DNA from: Candidatus Uhrbacteria bacterium
Lineage (GTDB): Bacteria; Patescibacteriota; Patescibacteriia; JACRJV01
Reading direction: 5' to 3'
Assembly (NCBI GenBank): GCA_016215325.1
Contig: JACRJV010000023.1
Location: 1 to 44,684, forward strand
Length of the DNA stretch: 44,684 bases
This document shows, piece after piece, positions 40,794 to 44,684 of the stretch. The notes beneath the pieces were generated by a model. That model saw only the letters and a program-made list of their open reading frames with translations, did not search any database and was not told where the DNA came from. A program made the translations under genes and the position numbers. Position 1 is the stretch's first letter. Each line of letters starts with the position of its first letter.

Positions 40794-40839
40794 ACTGTCC
40801 GTAGTGTTGACCTGTAAGCCTTGGACAGTGGCGCAACAC
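40794..40839. other. Interleaved inverted repeats, possible pseudoknot
   Basis: Two complementary pairs cross: ACTGTCC (40794-40800) with GGACAGT (40823-40829), and GTGTTG (40804-40809) with CAACAC (40834-40839). The order a-b-a'-b' is pseudoknot topology. It lies between the YhhQ-type gene and the unknown gene, in the direction of transcription of both. The rest of the 40718-40869 gap shows nothing further. Confidence 0.4.
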
Positions 40840-40869
40840 AAATGATGCACAATACGCAAAGCGTTTCAA

Positions 40870-41541
40870 TTATCGCAAAAGAAAAGGATTGAAGTTCGTG
40901 CCCCGATCAAAATAATCTTCATGCTCCCGAGTCTTGAGGAATCGTACCACCGCGTATGTGACCGGCGTCAACAAAATTTCCATTGCTGTCTTAAAGACGT
41001 AATTCGAAATAATTAATGGAGCAATTAGGGTTGATGGCAGAACTCCTGCGAATGCAATGGTCACAAAAAGGACGCTATCCACGAGCTCCCCGACTACTGT
41101 CGACCCGATGGTACGCGCCCAAAGCCGTCTGCCATTGGTCCAAACTTTCATCTTGGCAAGAATCACCGAGTTGCTGAATTCCCCACACCAATAAGCGATG
41201 AGGCTCGCAAACACGATCCGAGGGGTTGCCCCAAGAATGGCATCATAGGCCGCTTGGTTTGGCCAATCCGCTGCGGCCGGCAACTTGCCGACGGTCACAA
41301 ACAACGCTGACATGAGCAGCGCCGAGAAAAACCCAAGCCAAATGGTTATCCGTGATTGCCGATACCCATACACCTCTGTGAGGATATCTCCAAAGATGTA
41401 GCTCAATGGGAACAAGATTGTCCCCCCGTCAAACGTAAACCACCGCGCCTCAACAATTTTTGTTGAGGCGACATTAGAAATGAGTAAGACGGCCACGAAC
41501 AGGACGCTGATGTGCGTAAAGTATTTGTATGCCCGATCCAT
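40870..41541 (-). CDS. Queuosine precursor transporter (YhhQ/QueT-like VUT family)
   Basis: A 223-residue membrane protein of about six helices in the VUT/YhhQ family, which imports 7-deazaguanine precursors (preQ0/preQ1) for tRNA queuosine. The signature features are LLISNVASTKIVE near residue 20, TILFPLSYIFGDILTEVYGYRQSR, ASLIAYWCGEFSNSVILAK and TIGSTVVGELVDSVLFVTIAF. The start is ATG 41541 (MDRAYKYFTH), with a longer frame running into the preceding terminator. I looked for a preQ1 riboswitch upstream and found none. Confidence 0.9.
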   Translation of the reverse strand: MDRAYKYFTHISVLFVAVLLISNVASTKIVEARWFTFDGGTILFPLSYIFGDILTEVYGYRQSRITIWLGFFSALLMSALFVTVGKLPAAADWPNQAAYDAILGATPRIVFASLIAYWCGEFSNSVILAKMKVWTNGRRLWARTIGSTVVGELVDSVLFVTIAFAGVLPSTLIAPLIISNYVFKTAMEILLTPVTYAVVRFLKTREHEDYFDRGTNFNPFLLR

Positions 41542-41613
41542 ACGGGGAGAACAATCTTGAATACCGTTACGGTAGCGCGAGATGGGAGTACTGTAAAGAT
41601 CCTGATCCTGGCC

Positions 41614-41646
41614 AAAAACCCACACGAGAATCACTCGTGTGGGTTT
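41614..41646 (-). terminator. Rho-independent terminator of the metal-rich exported protein
   Basis: A 13-bp perfect stem, AAACCCACACGAG (41616-41628) with CTCGTGTGGGTTT (41634-41646), with a 5-base loop. On the minus strand the second arm is followed by more T residues. It lies 33 bases past the stop codon. Confidence 0.85.
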
Positions 41647-41679
41647 ATCAGACAAAAGTAAAAGGGATACATCGCGGTG

Positions 41680-42180
41680 TTATCGCATCATCGAGCCCAT
41701 CGGTGCACCCACCCCTTTGGCACCGTGGTGGCCGAAACCGCCCACACCCAACATTCCAGCGCCCATCGTACCCTTGCCCATCATCTTAGCGCCCATCGTT
41801 TCGCCCAAAGGCGCGGGATTATCCGTAAGCCATTGCTGGAGCTTGTCTTGCCATGCGAACTGCGCATCGGCTTGCACTTGGGTGATGTCCCCCGCTTTGA
41901 CCATCGCATTCAAGCGCTCCTGCATACGCTCACGATGCAATGCGTGCATCCGCTCTTGGAGATCAGATTGGGTAATTCCTTTTTCTTGCGCGATCTGTAC
42001 TAACGTTTTCTTCGGCGAGAGATCGGATTGTAATTCCGTTGGACTGACGCCGAGGATATTTGCGAGTACATCGATTCGAGATTGCCTTGGACCCGCGTCC
42101 CGCGCAAAAGCCACGCCGGCAACCGTCAAAGCAATTCCGGCGGTTGCTGCGCTTAATATTAGCGTCTGTTTGATATTCAT
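41680..42180 (-). CDS. Exported protein with Met/Gly/His-rich C-terminus
   Basis: A 166-residue secreted protein. The signal peptide covers residues 1-26 (LILSAATAGIALTVAGVAFA followed by RD). The middle (LVQIAQEKGITQSDLQERMHALHRERMQERLNAMVKAGDITQVQADAQF) is helical, like the helical ITQxQAD region of DUF2680-type proteins. The last 40 residues are Gly/Met/His-rich (MGKGTMGAGMLGVGGFGHHGAKGVGAPMGSMM), suggesting metal binding, perhaps copper or nickel, by analogy only. It starts at ATG 42180. It has a terminator downstream. Confidence 0.7.
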   Translation of the reverse strand: MNIKQTLILSAATAGIALTVAGVAFARDAGPRQSRIDVLANILGVSPTELQSDLSPKKTLVQIAQEKGITQSDLQERMHALHRERMQERLNAMVKAGDITQVQADAQFAWQDKLQQWLTDNPAPLGETMGAKMMGKGTMGAGMLGVGGFGHHGAKGVGAPMGSMMR

Positions 42181-42281
42181 AGAATGGAATGTTAATGGTG
42201 AACTTCGACCTTGCACTTCATACTACATCACGATCACGCATTTATTTCATTTGACATGTTCCACGAAACATCCACACGGCC

Positions 42282-42310
42282 TTGCTCGATGGCCCCTCCT
42301 TTGCTAGGAT
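42282..42310 (+). promoter_or_regulatory. Promoter of the GKRYVF-type secreted protein
   Basis: TTGCTC (42282-42287), a 17-base spacer and an extended -10 TGC-TAGGAT (box 42305-42310). Eight bases separate the box from the ATG at 42319, which predicts a leaderless message. Confidence 0.5.
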
Positions 42311-42318
42311 GCTGATAT

Positions 42319-42957
42319 ATGAAACCATCCTCAAAACAACGCTCATTACTAATCGGAGTGCTCGTCATACTGACAGTCGCCGTCGTTATTGCAAACCGGC
42401 CGCCAACAGCAGACCCCAATCGCACCCCCCCCGAACGAGCGATTTCTGCGCCGCAAGATTTTCTTGATACCAAGGACACCGTCGTGCGAGCGGGCGATGT
42501 GGTGACATCGGAAGGATTATCCACTCGGTATTATGTCGCCCCAACAATGAAGCGGTACGTGTTCACCGATGACCAAACATTTGCAACATGGTATCCGAGC
42601 ACATTCCAACCAAAAATAATCAACCGCAAGGCGTTGGAAGCATTGCCGTTGGCCGGCAATGTCACACAACGCCCCGGGATGCGCGTTATCAAATTTGCCA
42701 GTGACCCGGCCTATTATGTTGTTGCGCACGCAGGTGTATTGCGCAGCATCGCTCCGCGGCTGCTCAAATCGTATTATGGGCCCGACTGGGCGAAACGCGT
42801 CGATCAAATTGAGGAATACTATCGGGCAGACTATACCATCGGCGCTGAACTATCTTCATTTAGAGACTATTCACCACTTGATCAGTATACCTCTTCACCG
42901 ACCATCAGCATTGATAAAGGAGTGATTCCCTCCATCAAAGTTGAGCGTAAGCAGTAA
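42319..42957 (+). CDS. Membrane-anchored secreted protein of CPR type
   Basis: A 212-residue protein with an N-terminal anchor (SLLIGVLVILTVAVVIA) and a single extracellular domain. The domain pattern is RYYVAPTMKRYVFTDDQTFATWYPSTFQPKII, then LPLAGNVTQRPGMRVIKFASDPAYYVVAHAGVLRSI, followed by LLKSYYGPDWAKRVDQIEEYYRADYTIG. I recall this pattern (YY-GKRYVF, GNVTYRPGT, LYG.DW) as a recurrent extracellular domain in Patescibacteria, function unknown. It is transcribed toward folC, with stop codons only 6 bases apart. Confidence 0.8.
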   Translation: MKPSSKQRSLLIGVLVILTVAVVIANRPPTADPNRTPPERAISAPQDFLDTKDTVVRAGDVVTSEGLSTRYYVAPTMKRYVFTDDQTFATWYPSTFQPKIINRKALEALPLAGNVTQRPGMRVIKFASDPAYYVVAHAGVLRSIAPRLLKSYYGPDWAKRVDQIEEYYRADYTIGAELSSFRDYSPLDQYTSSPTISIDKGVIPSIKVERKQ

Positions 42958-42963
42958 CGCTGT

Positions 42964-44226
42964 CTAGAACGAACGACGGTGGCGAAGGGTCCACTGCTCG
43001 CTATACCATTGGCGACGCAGAAATCCCGCTAAGTAAAAAGATCCGGTGATGATGATCAAGTCGTCCGCACGTGCCAGCGCGCGGGCTTTTTTTAATGCTG
43101 CCAAAGGAGCAGAAACAATACGAACGTCGATCGAGGGACGGATGCGCCGAGCAGTGGCTGCGAGCTCACCGGCGGTGGCACTGCGACGCCGCCCCCAACC
43201 GTTCATGGGAAATGGCGTTACGATAAGTGTATCAATGTGGGGAATAAGGGTTCTCAAAATTCCTTCTTTATTTTTGTCGCTGGTTATTCCAACGACGGCA
43301 ATCCGGGAGGCGCCATGTTTGCGCCTGGGCAGCGACTGGCAGAAGTATCGCATTTTAACGGGGCTGTGCGCCCCATCGAGAACAATATGCGATTCAACCC
43401 ATTCCCGACGGCAGGGCAGATGCGTCTGTTCAATGACTTGTTGAATGGCGTGGTCCGGCAACCTTAAAACGGTGCCAATACGCTCGGAAAGATACACGTT
43501 GGTGAGTGGCCTTTGCGGCGGATGAAACCGTGCTCCAACCCGCTGGGATTGTTGGCGCAAAATTCCTACAACGCCCTCCTGGGAAACGTTTGTAAATACG
43601 TCTGCTTGGAATTTAATGATTTGGGCTTTATCGCGAGCAATGGCTTGAACGGTTTTGCCAAGAACATTGGTATGATCAAGACCGATTGCGGTAATAGCGC
43701 ATATACTTGGATGTTCGACAATATTGGTCGCATCGTACCTTCCGCCTAACCCTGCTTCAATGACAGCCCACGCGCACTGCCGCTGCTTAAAATACAAAAA
43801 TGCCATCGCGGTCATCAACTCAAACGTTGATGGAGACCCCAATGAACTTTTTCGCAACCGCACGATCGTTTCTTTGAGCTGCAGGGTAATCCCCTGGAAT
43901 TCCTTTGGACTGATGTATTGCCCATTGACGGCGATATTCTCAATTGGTGTGATGCAATACGGTGAAGTATAGAGCCCGGTTCGATGCCCAGCGGCCGCGA
44001 GCATGCCCGCAACCAAGGTGGCAACGGTCCCCTTCCCCGCTGTACCAGCGATATGAATAATCCGAAATGCGTCTTGAGGGTTGCCAAGATGAGCACACAA
44101 TACCCTCATGCGATCAAGGTACCGTTGCGGATTGCGTCGGTCGAGGGTAAATTGAACACTGGGCCGCACAAACGATTGAATCCATCGGACCGCATTGTGG
44201 TATTGCCGAATGTTTTGACCTTCCAT
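42964..44226 (-). CDS. folC: Folylpolyglutamate synthase / dihydrofolate synthase-like Mur ligase
   Basis: A 420-residue Mur-superfamily ligase. The P-loop is IAGTAGKGTVATL (Ala instead of the usual Asn), followed by TGLYTSPYCITPIENIAVNG, EAGLGGRYDATNI, AIGLDHTNVLG and VLDGAHSPVKM. These are FolC features: glutamylation of folates. Whether this organism makes folate is unknown; many CPR genomes lack the pathway, so the enzyme may work on salvaged folate. The start is ATG 44226 (MEGQNIRQYHNAV); a short hairpin precedes it. It follows tRNA-Lys. Confidence 0.9.
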   Translation of the reverse strand: MEGQNIRQYHNAVRWIQSFVRPSVQFTLDRRNPQRYLDRMRVLCAHLGNPQDAFRIIHIAGTAGKGTVATLVAGMLAAAGHRTGLYTSPYCITPIENIAVNGQYISPKEFQGITLQLKETIVRLRKSSLGSPSTFELMTAMAFLYFKQRQCAWAVIEAGLGGRYDATNIVEHPSICAITAIGLDHTNVLGKTVQAIARDKAQIIKFQADVFTNVSQEGVVGILRQQSQRVGARFHPPQRPLTNVYLSERIGTVLRLPDHAIQQVIEQTHLPCRREWVESHIVLDGAHSPVKMRYFCQSLPRRKHGASRIAVVGITSDKNKEGILRTLIPHIDTLIVTPFPMNGWGRRRSATAGELAATARRIRPSIDVRIVSAPLAALKKARALARADDLIIITGSFYLAGFLRRQWYSEQWTLRHRRSF

Positions 44227-44237
44227 AGATACAAGAA

Positions 44238-44258
44238 CATCCACGATTCCCGTGGATG
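44238..44258. repeat. Short perfect hairpin before folC
   Basis: CATCCACG (44238-44245) pairs with CGTGGATG (44251-44258) around loop ATTCC. It lies 12 bases upstream of the folC ATG on the minus strand and could form in the leader RNA. Confidence 0.6.
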
Positions 44259-44275
44259 AGACATTTGGGTCCATT

Positions 44276-44292
44276 CCCGACCAAGGGTCGGG
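44276..44292. repeat. Short hairpin between tRNA-Lys and folC
   Basis: CCCGACC (44276-44282) with GGTCGGG (44286-44292), loop AAG. The arm repeats the GGGTCGG of the tRNA acceptor end. There is no T-run, so it is not a clear terminator. Confidence 0.5.
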
Positions 44293-44311
44293 GGTGCTCT
44301 CAATGTTACGT

Positions 44312-44412
44312 ACAGAATTTAGCTTTGGGTCGGCTGGGGATCGAACCCAGGACCATCAGCTTAAAAGGCTGTTGCTCTACCGCTGAGCTACCGACCCAAA
44401 GCTAAATTCTGT
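44312..44412. repeat. 22-bp perfect inverted repeat flanking tRNA-Lys
   Basis: Left arm 44312-44333 and right arm 44391-44412 are exact reverse complements over 22 bases: the 7 acceptor-stem pairs plus 15 flanking pairs. The flanking part (ACAGAATTTAGCTTT on the minus-strand 5' side) pairs with the bases directly after the acceptor stem, starting with the discriminator base. Confidence 0.95.
44326..44397 (-). tRNA. tRNA-Lys(UUU)
   Basis: A 72-base cloverleaf. Acceptor GGGTCGG/CCGACCC, D-stem GCTC/GAGC, anticodon stem ACAGC/GCTGA with an A-A mismatch at the top pair, loop CTTTTAA giving anticodon TTT (Lys), T-arm CTGGG-TTCGATC-CCCAG and discriminator A. The 3' CCA is not encoded, so CCA addition is needed. 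It is transcribed on the minus strand toward folC. Confidence 0.97.
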
Positions 44413-44684
44413 TTTACGCGCTGAATCATTCCTATATCTTTTGTTTACTTTTCCAGCGGAGCTACACGCCCCGCACCCGCAGACCGGGGCCGACCCAAGT
44501 GATGCTAGTGTACTGATTTGTTGATATTTTTTCAATAGTGACTCATCAGTGGATAGATGGTGGACAGGCAGTCGTTGACGCAACGACTTACCAACGGTAG
44601 GATACGATGGCGCATCTCAAATCACTCCTCACTCCCGGATCAAGCCCGGGGCAGGCTCTGACCCTCTCCCGAGGGAAAGGTAAA
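44398..44684. other. Region upstream of tRNA-Lys, noncoding
   Basis: I see no supported gene in this 287-base stretch. It holds a probable promoter (44507-44535), a GC-rich hairpin GCCCCG/CGGGGC in the predicted leader, an 8-bp hairpin AGTCGTTG/CAACGACT (44570-44577 with 44581-44588), and at the window edge a CCCGG-ATCAAG-CCCGGG palindrome followed by CCCTC-GAGGG-type sequence that may be the start of a dispersed repeat running out of the window. Confidence 0.4.
44507..44535 (-). promoter_or_regulatory. Promoter of the tRNA-Lys transcript
   Basis: On the minus strand, TTGAAA (44535-44530), a 17-base spacer and TACACT (44512-44507). The predicted transcript begins about 100 bases before the tRNA and includes the whole 22-bp inverted repeat. 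Confidence 0.5.

Noticed and set aside
41542-41613. preQ1 riboswitch before the YhhQ-type transporter
   Set aside because: The expected short C-rich and A-rich aptamer pattern is absent; the only structure nearby is the terminator of the upstream gene.
42251-42256. Perfect TTGACA as a -35 box
   Set aside because: No -10-like hexamer lies 16-18 bases downstream; the promoter used seems to be the TTGCTC/TAGGAT pair further on.
42257-42270. TGTTCCACGAAACA, similar to the parS ParB-binding site
   Set aside because: The parS consensus is TGTTCCACGTGAAACA; here two central bases are missing, so the palindrome is broken.
44461-44500. A second tRNA-like remnant (GTGTAGCTCC pattern) upstream of tRNA-Lys
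   Set aside because: Only a D-arm-like string is present; there is no T-arm or acceptor stem.
1-44684. TGA-recoding (code 25) as in Gracilibacteria or Absconditabacteria
   Set aside because: TGA ends several genes at positions matching family ends (gdh, asd, the 318-residue pseudopilin), and no gene needs TGA read as glycine.

Overview
The window looks like a chromosomal segment of a Candidate Phyla Radiation (Patescibacteria) bacterium, but I cannot name the order. The evidence is the tightly packed and overlapping genes, a tandem CxxC zinc-ribbon protein, a Mur ligase without its UDP-binding domain, a compact PilB-PilC-pseudopilin cluster, a secreted protein with a GKRYVF-like domain typical of this radiation, and dispersed short palindromes. 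Genes read cleanly with TGA as stop, so the TGA-recoding lineages are excluded. Base composition is near 50% GC and I see no prophage, CRISPR array or insertion sequence.

Layout. From 1 to 2.8 kb, all minus strand: a small exported protein, a UvrD/PcrA helicase and a zinc-ribbon gene with its own strong promoter and a structured leader. From 2.9 to 19.8 kb there is one long minus-strand block. Read in transcription order it holds a P-type ATPase, MurD, a MurE-like ligase, a Sua5/TsaC protein, an inositol-phosphatase-like enzyme, phosphoglycerate mutase, a secreted subtilase, a surface-sugar group (UDP-glucuronate decarboxylase-like enzyme, two glycosyltransferases, DUF2304), a Nudix hydrolase, a cyclase, a glucose dehydrogenase and a 6-phosphogluconate dehydrogenase. 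From 19.9 to 25.6 kb, on the plus strand, is a pilus/pseudopilus operon: PilB, PilC, four minor-pilin-like proteins (one fused to a DNRLRE-type domain) and a major-pilin-like protein.

From 25.6 to 32.4 kb, minus strand: a DEAD-box helicase and a threonine pathway set. In transcription order this is a bifunctional aspartate kinase-homoserine dehydrogenase, aspartate-semialdehyde dehydrogenase, a P-loop kinase and threonine synthase. No recognisable homoserine kinase is present, and the P-loop kinase occupies its place. The thrA gene is broken by an in-frame stop and a one-base frameshift.

From 32.5 to 44.7 kb: a beta-helix membrane-anchored protein, a nucleotide-kinase-like protein, several unknowns, a roughly 0.5 kb hairpin-rich divergent intergenic region, a zinc-ribbon membrane protein, a PhnB-like protein, an unusual Nramp-family transporter, a Kef-type exchanger, a YhhQ-type queuosine-precursor transporter, a metal-rich exported protein, a secreted CPR-type protein, FolC, and a tRNA-Lys(UUU) whose acceptor stem is extended by flanking sequence into a perfect 22-bp inverted repeat.

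Several promoters place the -10 box only 7 to 9 bases before the start codon, suggesting that leaderless transcripts are common here. The most interesting items are the candidate non-orthologous homoserine kinase, the doubly broken full-length thrA, the tRNA-Lys inverted repeat, the zinc-ribbon leader that can cover its own start codon, and the P-type ATPase with altered signature motifs.
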